NCBI GenBank assembly: GCA_004431415.1 | Contig: QPMI01000508.1 | Location: forward strand, 62,001 to 126,000 | Origin: Cyanophora paradoxa | Taxonomy: Eukaryota; Glaucocystophyceae; Cyanophorales; Cyanophoraceae | Direction of reading: 5' to 3' | DNA length: 64,000 bases | Part shown: in pieces, positions 42,323-53,450 of the stretch | Layout: each line of letters starts with the position of its first letter | Position numbering within the stretch: position 1 is the stretch's first letter | The notes under the pieces: generated by a model | The model's input: only the letters and a program-made list of their open reading frames with translations | Database searches by the model: none | Told to the model about the DNA's origin: nothing | Made by a program: the position numbers and the translations under genes

Positions 42323-45087
42323 ATGGCAGAGGCCGCGGACAAGGAATTCGATGAGCTAGATGCCAAGGTCCAGCAGCTGAGCGATGCGGTCAAGGCCGGC
42401 ACCATCTCCACGGTAGGTCCCGCGCTTCCGGAAACGACGGGCTCTGGCGCCGTTCCCCGCGCGTACTTCGCCGACGCGCTTTCGACGCGTTCGGAGGGCT
42501 TACCGCCCGAACGTGTGGCGCAGCTCGAAAGCACCTACGTAGACATCATCGGCGGGGTGAAGAAGGCGTCCGTCAAGTGCAAGAAGCTCGCAGCCGTGAA
42601 CATTCCTCTCTTTTTCAAGCACTTCCAAAAGCAGTCGGACGCCGCCATCAATGGTCAGCTGGACCTTTGCGAGGAGCAGGACGACGTGGTGCGTTCGCCG
42701 GGCCATTCTAGATGAGCGAGGGGCGCGGCTCACCGTGGGGATGCAGACGCGCATGACTGCCATCAAGGGCCTGCCAGCGCTGTGCGAGGACACGCCGGAG
42801 CAGACCCCCAAGATCGCCGACTTCCTTGGCCAGCTCCTCATGACCGGTGCGCGGCCCCGCACGCAGGCCGCGCCGCTCGGCCGACCCACCCGCACGTCTG
42901 CAGAGAACAAGGCCGAGCAGAGGCTGGTTCACTCGGGCCTGGACAGGCTGCTGAGCCGCGACCCGAAGAGTGCGCTTACGTTCCTTTCTGCGGTCCGCGG
43001 CGCGGGCGCCGACCGCCGACAGGCACCCTGGGGGCCATGTTCAACCTCATTAAAACGAGCGAGGACGCCCTGCGCGAGCGGACGATCAAGTTCGTGCGGG
43101 AGAAAGTGCGCCCGGGCTGGCTGGCGCGGCGGGGCGGGGCGCGGGGCGGCCGGGCGCCCGCTGACGGCCCGTCGGGGGGCGCAGCTGACGAAGGATTCGC
43201 TGTCGACGCTGGCGAAGGCGCACGAGGGGCTGGAGGACTTGATCGGGGAGCAGATCAAGGAGGTGCTGCGAGACGTGGACGGCGCCGAGTTCCAGAACTT
43301 CTACGCCATCCTCCAGCAGCTCTCCAAGTTCGACGTCGTGCGCCTCGCCTGTGCCCCCGCCCCGGCGGCCGGCGCCGACGCGGGCGGCAGAAGAAGGGCG
43401 GGAAGGAGGCGGCGGAGGAGCTGCTCAAGGTGCTCGTCGACCAGGCGGACCTCAGCAAGGACTTCGACGTGCGCCGCCCGCCCCGCGCCGCCCCGCGGGG
43501 CCGGGTGGGGCCGCTGAGCGGGCCGCAGCCGGCGGAGAAGGACACGATCGAGCGGCTCAAGGGGACCCTCAAGCTCGCCGAGCCCCTCTTCAACGTGCGC
43601 CCCGCGCGCCCCGGCCCCGGCCCCGGCGCCGACAGTGCGGGGCCTCACCGGCGGGGAGCAGGAGGGGGCGTCGGCGGGGAACTTCCTGGAGTACCTGATG
43701 GGCAAGGTCCTCCCCAAGCTCGCCTCCGTGCCCGCCGAGGCGGACCGGTGCGCCGGCGCCGCAGGCCCCCCGGGGCGCGGGGCGGCTGAGGGCCGGGGGG
43801 CGTGGCAGGGTGCAGCTGCTGGTGTTCCTGGCGGACCTGGGCCCGAGGGCGAGCCCGGAGAGCGCGAAGCAGGCGCTGGAGGCGACGTACGAGCTGATCA
43901 AGGCGCACCTGCCGGCCAAGCCGGCGGCGGAGGGCGAGGAGGAGCCGGCGATCAACTTCACGCTCGGCGAGACGCTGCTCTTCTGCCTGCACCTCTTCGG
44001 GAGCAAGGCGCCGGAGACGGCGAAGACGCTGCTGGGCCTGCAGAAGAAGAAGCCGTTCACGGGGCAGCCGGCGGACCTCGCCCCGCCCCCGGAGGACGCC
44101 GTCGAGCGCATCAAGGACCTCGAGGCCCGGTCCGGCCCCGCCCCCCGCCCCGCCCGCCCCGCCCCGCCCCGCCCCGCCCCGCCTGACCTGGGCGAGCCAG
44201 GTCTGCGTACCTGGCGCTGCGCGCGAACAACTTCAACAAGGAGCAGTCGACGCAGTGGATCGCCGTGCGCCCGCGCCCGCCGCCCCGGCTTGGCGCGCCG
44301 CGCGGCGCCGCTGAGGCCTGCGCAGGAGCAGAAGAAGATCATGGAGGCGCGGAAGGCGGCGACGAGCCCGGAGGAGAAGAAGACCGTCGAGCAGTCCGAC
44401 AAGTCCTTCAAGGAGCGGAAGAACAAGTGGTCCCAGACATTCGACAACATCAAGAAGCTCAACATGGTGCCGCCCCGCGTCACCCCGCCCCGCCCCGGCC
44501 CGGCCCCGCCGCCGCCCGCCGTCGCCGACCGCCGGCGCGCAGAACATCGCGAAGAAGGAGCTGCTCGACGAGAAGCAGCTGCCGAAGCTGGTGCACTCGC
44601 TGCGGAGCGAGGCGAAGGGCGGGCAGGGCGGCAGGCAAGGGCAGGGCCAGGGCGCGGGGCAGCAGCAGCGGCAGCAGCAGCAGGCGCAGGCGCAGGCGGG
44701 GACGAAGCGGGCGGCGCCGGCGAAGCCCGCGATCGACCCGGAGGTCGTCGCCAAGCGCCAGGCCAGATTCGGCCCCGTCGACAAGCCCGCCCCCGCGGGG
44801 TGCGACGCGCCCCCCTCCCGCCCCCGCCCGCCCCGCCCCCCGCCCACTGAGACTCGCCGCAGCGGCCCCAAGCGCAAGGCCCCGGAGCCGGCAGCGGAAG
44901 GCGCCGCCGCGGAAGCGGGCGCCGAGGCGGCGGAGGGCGACGCGAACGGCGCCGGCGAGGCGGGCGCCAAGAAGGCCAGGGTGCTCCGGGGCCCCACTGC
45001 GCTGCCCCTGCTCGCGCCCCGCTCACTCCCCGCCAGGGCCGCGGCATGGCGCGTGCGCACTACAAACCCCCGGCGAGGCGCCAGTGA
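42323..45087 (+). CDS. API5: Apoptosis inhibitor 5 (API5/AAC-11 family)
   Basis: HEAT/ARM-like nuclear protein, found with mRNA-processing factors. MAEAADKEFDELDAKVQQLS starts at 42323. Family-specific blocks: STYVDIIGGVKKASVKCKKL, AAVNIPLFFKHFQKQSDAAI, NGQLDLCEEQDD, TAIKGLPALCEDTPEQTPKI with ADFLGQLLM, TLGAMFNLIKTSEDALRERT, EFQNFYAILQQLSKFD, NFLEYLMGKVLPKLASVPAE and FTLGETLLFCLHLFGSKAPE. A later exon edge joins DLEAR to SAYLALRANN. The C-terminus is Gln-rich, then PKRKAPEPAAEG, and ends GRGMARAHYKPPARRQ after an intron 44981-45036. About a dozen introns, mostly GC hairpins; the exon of about 330 bases at 43810-44140 is intact. Stop TGA 45085-45087. Identification is confident although divergence from human is high. 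Confidence 0.9.
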
Positions 45088-45600
45088 TCGCGGCTCGCCT
45101 TATCGTCGTCTTGCGGCTGTAATCGAAACTGTGAATTCAACGCCGCAGCATTATTTCTAGATCTGTGAATTGTTGCATTCCGCGCGTCATGCGATCAGGC
45201 CTTCATGCCGCCGTTAATATTCGATTGCACCACTCGCATGCTTCACAAGTGGTCCGGGAGAAGAGTCCGTGTTGCCGCCGAATCGCTCACGCTAGAACTT
45301 GAGGCGGAATACTGTAGGCGTAGTACGTTAAATCGCCGCGTTGTGAAATTGCCGAATTCGTCCAAAACCGAAATATTTATATTGCCTTGCAATTGGCAAT
45401 AAATTGCCGAATCCAGATTTCTGCCCTATGCATGGCGGGCTAAGCAATCCCTAGCTACCCCCTATATAGCTATAAGCAATTGCCGTCGTCCTCATTATAA
45501 ATTGCCGAATTCGGCATCACGGCAATTTTCAGCCTACAGCCTACGGTCTACGGCAATTTTCTCGGCAATTTTCGGCCAAACCACGGCTAAAAAACTACGC
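45088..45600. repeat. AT-rich spacer with scattered AATTGCCG / CGGCAATT copies
   Basis: At 45340-45590 the words AAATTGCCG, ATTGCCGAAT and their inverse CGGCAATT occur at least seven times, in both orientations and at irregular spacing. Composition differs sharply from flanking genes. No coding block seen. Confidence 0.65.
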
Positions 45601-46640
45601 CTACAATACGTAGAAGAGCACGGTTATGACGAGGAGGGCGAGTAGAACGAGGTCGGTTAGGCTGAATTTGATCCCGCGTCCGCCCCAGACCCCTGTCGTC
45701 TTCACGCTCGAATTCACAGTTGCAGCTGAAGCTTCAGGATTCATATCCGAAGCGTACTTGTCGACGCCTACATCTGCGCGTACCCAATTATATATCGGAG
45801 CCTGAGATCAAATGATATAGGAGATTTTGTCAATGACATTTGCCAAGTTGAAGTGCGCACACCAAGCAGCGGGTCTTCAATTGCAAGAGCTTGCTTGATT
45901 TCTTCAAGGGCTTTCTGGTTCTCGAGTTCGACTTCCAAGATCCGCGTTATCGTGCCTAGTTTAAAGCGCGTTAAAAATAACGTTGTTCCTGTTCTGTTGC
46001 TCCAAAGCTTTTCGCGGCGGGCGCGCACGGATGTCGTCCTTGGACAGCGGCAGCCCCCTGCTGCGCTTTTCGAGGGGAGAGAGAGGCGCTTGCGTCGAGC
46101 TCGAGGATGCTGGCTTCGAGCTCAGAGGGCTCGATTCCAAAGTTCGAGATCTGTTGCATTTGGCAGCTGCAGCAAACTGAACTGCGACGCACCGGTACTA
46201 GGAGCCTCGAAGATCGCGTGGCCGTTGGCCATGGCCATGGCCAGACCAGCGAGGGCGGCGCTCGCAAGGTGCACTGCGCCGCCCTGCAGTGCGAAAGTTG
46301 AAACGGAACGATCTTAATCGTTGAATCTCCGGATCCCATCGCGAGGCTCGCGATCGATCGCGAAGCATGCGCATGCGCACGGCGCACCAGGACGCGGTCC
46401 ATGGTCATGTAGACAATTTCATCGAGCACCTGCGTGTGCAAATTTCAAAAGAAATCGGATCCCACGATATATTCCACGCAGTGACTGCAGCTGCAGCTGG
46501 GCCACGTGTTTGGTGCTTCGCGCCTGGAAAGCGGAGAGCAGCGCCAGCGGGACGCCAATTGCGATCCACTTCAAACTGGCACGCTGTTCCGGATCCGCAT
46601 GCGTCGAGACTGATTTCGCGAGCAAGACCCGACGCTGCAA
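45601..46640 (-). CDS. Small protein with C-terminal tail anchor, unrecognised
   Basis: Exons chain cleanly. The first readable exon has EQRASLKWIAIGVPLALLSA, then VLDEIVYMTMDRVL, GGAVHLASAALAGLAMAMAN, then LSPLEKRSRGLPLSKDDIR, TITRILEVELENQKALEEIK, and the last exon VGVDKYASDMNPEASAATVN ending FSLTDLVLLALLVITVLFYV-L. The terminal hydrophobic stretch with the stop right after it is tail-anchor-like; another segment is at the N-terminal end. LSKDDIRTITRILEVELENQ is amphipathic. Introns are AT-richer and not hairpins; one donor is CAG|GCGCGAAG. The first readable exon lacks an in-frame ATG, so the gene may continue upstream into the next feature. No family recognised. Confidence 0.55.
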
Positions 46641-46699
46641 ATTAAAGGGCTCGAGTATATTAAAGAAGGTTCGCGGCGCTTGCAGCGGCGGAAATTAAA

Positions 46700-47300
46700 T
46701 TAAAGCCGCGCGGGGGAAAGAAAGGGCACCGCGTGAAGGGTGACAGCCGCGCACAGGACGCCGAATGTTGGGAGATTCGCGGAGAGCTTGCGAAGTGGGT
46801 TCACTCGGAAGGGGAGATTTAGAACGTAGAGGTCGAAAACGATCCCGAGGATGCGAGGGAGGAGGCCGGCCATGATGTACGAGCCGAAGAAGACCTTCTG
46901 GAGCCTGCGCGAATCGGGGTCGTCGTCCAGAGGATCCGGGGCTGCAGCAGCGATGGCCGCGCAGCCGAAGAGCTGGCAGGGCAGGTTCACAGCCAGCTCT
47001 CTGCGCGAAAAGCGCACGGAGATCGATGAGCCCTCGGAGGATGAAAGAATCCCAGGGCCCGTGTCGCACCGCCAAGTGGAGGTGAACAGGAAAGGGATCT
47101 CAATCGGCCCTCTGAACGTCGAGATCGCCGCCATGCGCCCAGCGAGGTTGAGCGCCAGCAGGCTCCATATCTGTGGGATCCCCCTCCGGGCCCTCTTGAG
47201 GGCCTTCACGAAGCTCGCGCTCGAGCTCGCGATCGTCGCCCCGCATGCAGCGGCCCAGCCTTCGAACAAATCTCCGACTGGACCCGCCCGCGCTGCAACA
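46700..47300 (-). CDS. Membrane protein, unrecognised; possibly 5' part of the preceding gene
   Basis: Minus-strand blocks give DLFEGWAAACGATIASSSAS, FVKALKRARRGIPQIWSLLA with LNLAGRMAAIS, then VNLPCQLFGCAAIAAAAPDP, LQKVFFGSYIMAGLLPRILG, IVFDLYVLNLPFRVNPLRKL and FGVLCAAVTLHAVPFLSPAR. There are several hydrophobic helices. The frame closes with TAA at 46700, but a donor (GCT|gtcacc, about 46745) would splice to the exon at 46640 and join this to the tail-anchored protein. Whether these are one or two genes is open. Start not identified. Confidence 0.4.
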
Positions 47301-48194
47301 TGCAGGCGAGCATGATTAGCCTGGCAGCAAGATCTAGACGGCGCGAGTCGACGTGGACGTCGAAATACAAATTAAAAATTAGAATTCGCAGAGCGCACTC
47401 GCTTTCGTGCTCGAGCTTCCAGGATCTTTCAGATCGGACGTCGACTCGCCGCGGCCGACGTCCTTGCAATTGTGACCAGCTTTCTGACCTTGATCGTCAC
47501 CATAATCAGCGGGCCCTGCTGCAAAATTATGCATATATATAACCGCGCGCCCGCCCCCACGCGCGCGGTTTAAATTTGTTGTTTAAAATTCGCGCGCCCG
47601 GCGCCGGCACCTTCGCAGAAGAAGCCCGTTGTCGACATCCTGAAGAAGCCTTTGGAATGCGAGAGCTGGAACCGTCGCTGGCAGCGCCATGGACGAGCTT
47701 CTGGTGCCGCGGATATCGATGCGCGCAGCCGCGCGGGGCGGACGACGCCAACGAGCTGAGGATGTTCGCTGATCCAGGCAGGCCTAGGCGGCGCGCAGGC
47801 CGGTGGAAAGCCGATCGCGGCGCCGTGTGCAAAGCTCGCGCGCTTCATCGGTCTATTTTTCCAACGGGGTACAGGAGGCCGGGGAAATTGTCTACCCCCG
47901 GGCCTCGCATGCGTAGCAGCCCGCGGCCTCTTTTTTTAAATCTTCACGCCCGGCGGCCCCTCCCGGAGCCCTCTCGTCCCTATTCCACCGAAGCCCACAT
48001 GCATCCACTCTGAAGAGTCTTTCATGTCGGCTAGCCGGCGCCCCTGATCACGAGCGGCTGCTACTGCACAATCCATTGCCAAGTTGAAAACGAGGCCGTA
48101 CACATAATCTGGCATAATCACCTAGCACTACTCGATGAAGCCCGCGGTGCGGCCGGAGCTGCCCGCGAGGCTAGTCCGCCACGAGCTCGAGGGC
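47301..48194. other. Unresolved region with open frames on both strands
   Basis: A TATATATAA stretch at 47533-47541 could serve either direction. Plus-strand text at about 47630-47700 reads KPVVDILKKPLECESWNRRW, and minus-strand text over the same bases starts MKRASFAHGAAIGFPP and is equally open. I could not choose a strand. At 47925-48190 nothing is recognisable. Confidence 0.3.
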
Positions 48195-51100
48195 TCACGG
48201 GCAGAGCTTGCGGAGGCACGAGTTGCAGGCTGCGGGCGCGGGGTGAGCGAGGGGGCCAGCGGCGGCCGGGCGGGGCGGGCGGGCGGGCGCACTCTCGTCC
48301 TCGACGACGCCCTGCTGGCCGTAGGGGGAGAGCGGGTCCGCCGCGGGGCGGAACTGGCTCGAGCCGTACGCGCTGCCGGTGCGCGACGTGTTGCCGTACA
48401 TCGACATCGGCCTGCGCGCGGGACGGCGTCGGCGGCGCCGGCGGCGGGGCGGGGCGGGGCGGGGCGGGGAGGGCGGGGAGGGCGGGGCGGGGCGGGGCGG
48501 GCGGGGGGCGGACCCCATGGACATGGCGTTGGGCTCGCCGACGGGCCCCCGCGTGGAGGCGTACTCGTAGACGTAGGCGTTGAGCGCGGGGTCGAAGCGC
48601 TTGGTGTACTCGCTGCGGTTGCCGATGCGCATGCCGACGTGGCCCCAGACGTCGACGAGGTAGGGCCAGATCTGCCACATGAACTGCACGAGGCAGAGGA
48701 CGAAGAGCCAGAAGGCGAGGAGCTTCCAGAGGGCGCAGGAGAGGCCGCGGTTGCCGCCGTCGAGGGCGATGGAGCGGACGATGAGGAGGGCGATCGCCTC
48801 GACGATGCACGTGATGACCTCGATGACCGTGTTGAGGGTGCGCGCGAAGGGGCGGGCGACGATGAGGTAGACGACGTGGACGGCCTCGAGGACGAGGAGC
48901 GTGATGCACTGGCGCGGGGCGTCCGAGCCGAGGCCGAGCACCGCCGCCTGCACCAGGCGCTTGCCGAGCTCGACGGCGGGGAGGTAGAGGAAGCCGCCGA
49001 AGCGGGCCGTGTACTTGCGGAAGAGCGAGCCGTGCATCTTGTGGAAGCTCTCGCCGCCGCGCGCCGCCTGCCAGACGCCGACGACGCCGAAGAGGCCGCT
49101 GCTCTGGTAGCGGAAGTTGGCGAAGCGGGAGAGGGCCTTGCGGGCGACGTTGACGAGGAGGAAGAGGAGCAGGAGGCCGACGACGGCCGTCACGAAGAGG
49201 ACGACGATCCACGCGACGACGACCTTCCAGTCGGTGCCGCCGCGGTGGTACGGGGAGCCGTGGAAGCGGAGGACGCGGAAGGCGTGCAGCGCCGCGCCGT
49301 AGGCGAGGGCCGCGAAGACGTAGTAGATCATCTTCCACCAGGAGCGGCGGCCGGAGACGTGCTCGCGGCGGTGCGCGGGGATGCAGCAGGTCTTGTACGC
49401 CATCACCGCCAGCAGGCCGAGCACGGGGACGACGAGGAGCCAGACGAGGGACCAGGCGGCGTTGTTGTCCGACCAGAGGTAGAGCTGGTCGATCGGGCAG
49501 CGGTTGTCCTCCGAGGGGAGGGGCTCGCTGCGGTAGATGAGGTGGCCCGGGTAGGCGTCGCGCATGGGCTGGTTCTTGAGGGGCAGCCAGTGGAAGGCCC
49601 AGTGGAAGACCGAGTAGAAGGAGATGAGGCAGCGGTCGAAGCTGACGTCGAAGGAGACGAGCGAGGCGATGAAGAGCACGAACATGATGACCGAGAGCTC
49701 GTTGCCGAGCTTGTTCCCGTACATCGCCGCGAGGATCGCGCACGCGATGCTCATCCACACGAGGCCCGTCAGCACCGAGGCCGCCAGCGCCGGCGGGTGG
49801 TCCTTCACCGCCTTGGTGATCTCAACGCGGTACGCCGCCCTGCGCCGAGACGCGCCGTCGGCCGCCGCCGCGGGCCCGAGGGCGGGCGGGGGGCGGGGGC
49901 CGGGCCGCGCACGCGTCCTTGAGGCTCTGCGAGTCCTGCACCTGCAGCACGAAGTCGTACGTGCCGGGGCGGACGTTGCAGATCTGCCGCCCGGCCCCGC
50001 CCCGCGTCGGCGACGGAGAATGGCCGCGCGCGGGGCGGGGCGGGGGGTCACCTTGAGCTTGGGGTCCTCCGGGGGCGTGCCGGTGGCGCGGAGGATGGCG
50101 GGGTCGGCGCCCTCGGGGCCGGCCACCTGCGTCCACTTGTACGCTGCCCCCCGCCCCGCGTCGGGCCGCGCCGCGCCACACGGGGCGGGGCGGGGCGGGG
50201 GCGGGGCGGCGGACCGCGGACGTCGTTGTTCTTGTCGAGGACCTTGCCGCGGATGTCGAAGCCCTTCTCGTGGTTGCCGAACATGTCGAACTCGTACACT
50301 GCCGGCCCGTCGGCCCCGCGAGGCGGGGGCGGGGGCGGGGGCGGGGGCGGGGGCGGGGCGCACGGCCGGCGAAGTTGGCGCCGAGGGAGCGGACGGCGCC
50401 CGTGTCGTGGACGATCTCGGGGCCCTGGGCCGGGGCTGCGCGCGCCCCCCGTCAGCGGACCGGCGGGCCGGCGCGGCGGGCCGCGCACTGGGCGAGGGGG
50501 ACGGCGTGGGCGAGGGGCTCGGGGAGGGGCTCGGGCTCGGGCTCGGGCTGGGGGAGGGGCTGGGGCTGGGGGACGGGCTCGGGGACGGCGACGGGCTCGG
50601 GGCTGCCCCGCGCGTCGGCGGCCGGGCGGTGGGGCCTAGAGGGCGGGCGGGGCGGCGCACTCGGCGGCAGGCTCGGGCTCGGCGTCGGCTCGGCCTCGAT
50701 CTTGGCGGGAAGTCTGCGGGGCGGGGAGGTGAGGCGGGGCGGGGCGGCCCGGCGAGGCGAGGGGGGCGCGCACAGTGGGCGGCCGACTTGTAGGCGTAGT
50801 TGGAGAAGACTGCGGGGCGGGGGCGGGTGAGGGGGCGGCCCGGGACGGGGCGGGGCGGGGCGGGCGGGGGCACCCTCGATGTCGCCCTCGGTGTCGCCGC
50901 GGATGGTCGGGGGGGCCTCCACGTGCACCTGCCCCCGCCCGTCGGCCGGGCCGCCGCGGGAAGCAGGTGCGGGGCGGGGCGGGGCGGGGGCGGGAGCGGG
51001 GGGCGCACCCAGTTGACGCCCTGGCCGTGGAGGGCGGCGGGGAGGTTCTGGATGCGGACCTCGCCGATGTCCGTGCCGGCGCCCAGGTTCTCGCCTGCCG

Positions 51101-53298
51101 GCCGCCCCGCTCGGGCTCCGCGCGGAGGGGCGGGGCGGGACGGGGCGGTGCGGGGGGGGCGGACCCATGATGACGACCTGGTCGCCGGGCTTGATGGAGA
51201 CGGACTTCTTGGCGGTGCGCGAGCCTGGCAGGAAGACGAGCACGTTCTTGATCACGCCTGCGCCCGCCCTCCGCCGTCAGCGGGGCCGCGCGGCGTCGGG
51301 GCGGGGCGGGGCGGGGCGGGGCGGTGCGGGCCCTGGGCGACGACGCGGCGGATGGCGCGGTTGTTGGCGTCCGCGACGTAGAGCACGCCGTTGATGCGGT
51401 CCAGGTACATGTCTGCCCGGGGCCCCCCCGTCACGCCCCCGCCGGCAGCGAGGCGCCGGCCGGCCGGCGGCGGGGGCGGACCGGAGGGGCCGTCGAAGGA
51501 GACGGCGGAGCCCTGGCCGTCGGCCGAGCCGCGCGAGCCGCCGGCGATCAGCTCCGGCTCCTTGCCCGGCACCACGCCTGCGCGGCGGCCCGGCTCGGGC
51601 GGCGGCGGCCCGGCGGGCGGGGCGGCGGGGGGCGGGCGGACGGTAGATGGCGTTGTTGGCCGTGTCGCAGGCGAAGAGCAGGCCTGGAGCGCGCGGCGTC
51701 AGGTCTGCGCTCGAGGCGCGGCGCGGGGCTCGCGGAGAGGGCGCACCGTTGTACGAGTCGGTGGAGACGGCCTGGATGCTGGGGGTCTCCGAGCGGGCGG
51801 GGAACCGCACGTCCTTCATCTGGCCTGCGCCCGCCACCCCGCGTCGGCCCGCCGCCCGCCACGCACGCGCGCAAGTCCGCCGGGGCGGCGGTGGAACGAA
51901 CCGGCCATGCCGTCGAGGGCGGAGAGCTTCTCGGCGCCGTAGGCGACGTAGACGAAGTTGGTGCGGAAGTTGTAGCTACGCCGCCCCGAGTCGCACGGCG
52001 CCCCGGCGCTGCGGGGCGCGGGCGCGGGCGAGGCCGGCGGCACCTGATGCCCTGGATGGTCTTGCCGCGGTAGTAGCCGAGCGAGTCGGGGATGAGGGTG
52101 TCGACGGAGATGCCGCCGGCCTTCTTCGGGTCTGGAGGCGGCGTCAGGCGCCGCCGCGGCGGGCGGGGCCCGGGCGGGGCGCGGGGCACCGTTGGTGGTG
52201 ATGCGGACGACGCGCTCGCCGTCGCTGCCGGCGGGGCCGCCTCGGCGCCGGGCGCGCGCGAGGCGGGCGGGTGGGCGGGGCCGCACCCGACGTAGAAGGT
52301 GCGCGAGGCGCGCTCAAGGAAGAGGAAGGAGAGCTCCGCGAAGCCGCAGTCGGTCGCCCCGCCGTCCTTGCTCACGCGCTGGCCCGAGCCGGCGAAAGTC
52401 GTCACCGTCGCCTGGCCGCCGGCAAGAGAGATCTTCCGGATGCGGTTGTTGCCTGCCCGCCGGTCGCTCAGCACAGCGGGCGCAGAAAGGAATCAATGAG
52501 GAAGGACTAAATCACCCGCGTCGGCGACTGCGCGGGACGGGGTTAGCGGGCGCGGAAGGGAGGACTGGAGAGCGAGGAAAGGAACGCGGACCGTAGAGGA
52601 TCTTGTTGATGGTGTCGTAGGCGAGGTCGACCGGCCTGGTCGCCACGTCGGTCGAACCGCCCGCGGATGGGGGCGAACGGATCGGGCCAAGCTCACCGGT
52701 TGAACATGGCGCTCGCCGCCACGACGTTGTCGACGAAGCCAGCCGCCTGGCTGCCGGCCAGAACCGTCGGATTGCCAGCGGCGTCCAGCTTGTAGATCTG
52801 GCCATCGGGGCGTCGGTTACGTTGTTCCGGATTCTCAAACTGAAGATCGGGAACGATGAGCTTTGCCGCAAGACTGCACCTGGTTGGAGTTCTCGAGGAG
52901 GACATAAACCGTCGATGTCGCGTCGTCCACCGTAAGAGCAATCGGGCGAGCCGGCAGGTTCGATGCAACGGTCGACGTCGTGCCGATAACCCTGTGGCGA
53001 AAGAGGCGGGTGCGTCAGCCAGCTAGCCGGTCCGACCGTCGACGTAGCGAATCGTTCAAATCGACGCTGGGGCAGGGGTTGGGGCAGCGCACTTCTCGGC
53101 CGGCGGAGCCGCCATGTGGTCGTAATCGACTGCGAAGGCGAGCCGGGTCAGCCGGTCGCACGGCGAAAACGATGCGCCGAGTAACGGCTGAGGTAACCGG
53201 GCCGCACCATCCTGTGCTTCGAGCGTGTCCGACGGCCCGGCGAGCGCCGTCGTGGCCAGAAGGGCCACGAGGGCGACGCAGATCGCCCAGCGCCTCAT
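48195..53298 (-). CDS. Large surface protein: signal peptide, NHL-type repeats, PKD/REJ-like region and about nine TM segments (TRP/polycystin-like)
   Basis: One gene of 5.1 kb with about two dozen introns. It begins MRRWAICVALVALLATTALA, a signal peptide. The ectodomain holds repeats of NHL/six-blade propeller type: DGQIYKLDAAGNPTVLAGSQ, GNNRIRKISLAGGQATVTTF, LLFACDTANNAIYR and ADMYLDRINGVLYVADANNR. Then come KKSVSIKPGDQVVIMG, a Pro-Glu repeat (about 50520-50600), VYEFDMFGNHEKGFDIRGKV and PGTYDFVLQVQDSQSLKDA (PKD/REJ-like). A single long exon (about 48516-49838) encodes LVWMSIACAILAAMYGNKLG, LSVIMFVLFIASLVSFDVSF, SLVWLLVVPVLGLLAVMAYK, KVVVAWIVVLFVTAVVGLLL, VLEAVHVVYLIVARPFARTL, ITCIVEAIALLIVRSIALDG and LLAFWLFVLCLVQFMWQIWP. 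The tail ends TCNSCLRKLCP. The channel assignment is by topology and REJ-like neighbours only; ion specificity and ligand are unknown. One donor is GC (CAG|GCCCGCACC). Confidence 0.75.
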
Positions 53299-53450
53299 CC
53301 CTTTTTTTGATGACCTGAACTACCGTACCCCGCCAGACCGACCAAAGCTCTGCCGCTCCGCTCCACGGTCAGGGTCCGCTCCACGAACGATTCTGGACGA
53401 GTTGAGATTGCACCTTCGACGGTTGTGCACCCTCTGCGCCCACCGCGACG

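Noticed and set aside
44101-44215. A GC donor after CTCGAG in API5
   Set aside because: Using GC would break the frame; the GT donor five bases downstream (CG|GTCCGG) restores DLEAR joined to SAYLALRANN.
48135-49922. Plus-strand open frame of about 600 codons, rich in Glu/Asp/Val
   Set aside because: Complement of the nine-TM exon; Asp/Glu/Val richness arises from hydrophobic Leu/Val/Ala codons read backwards.
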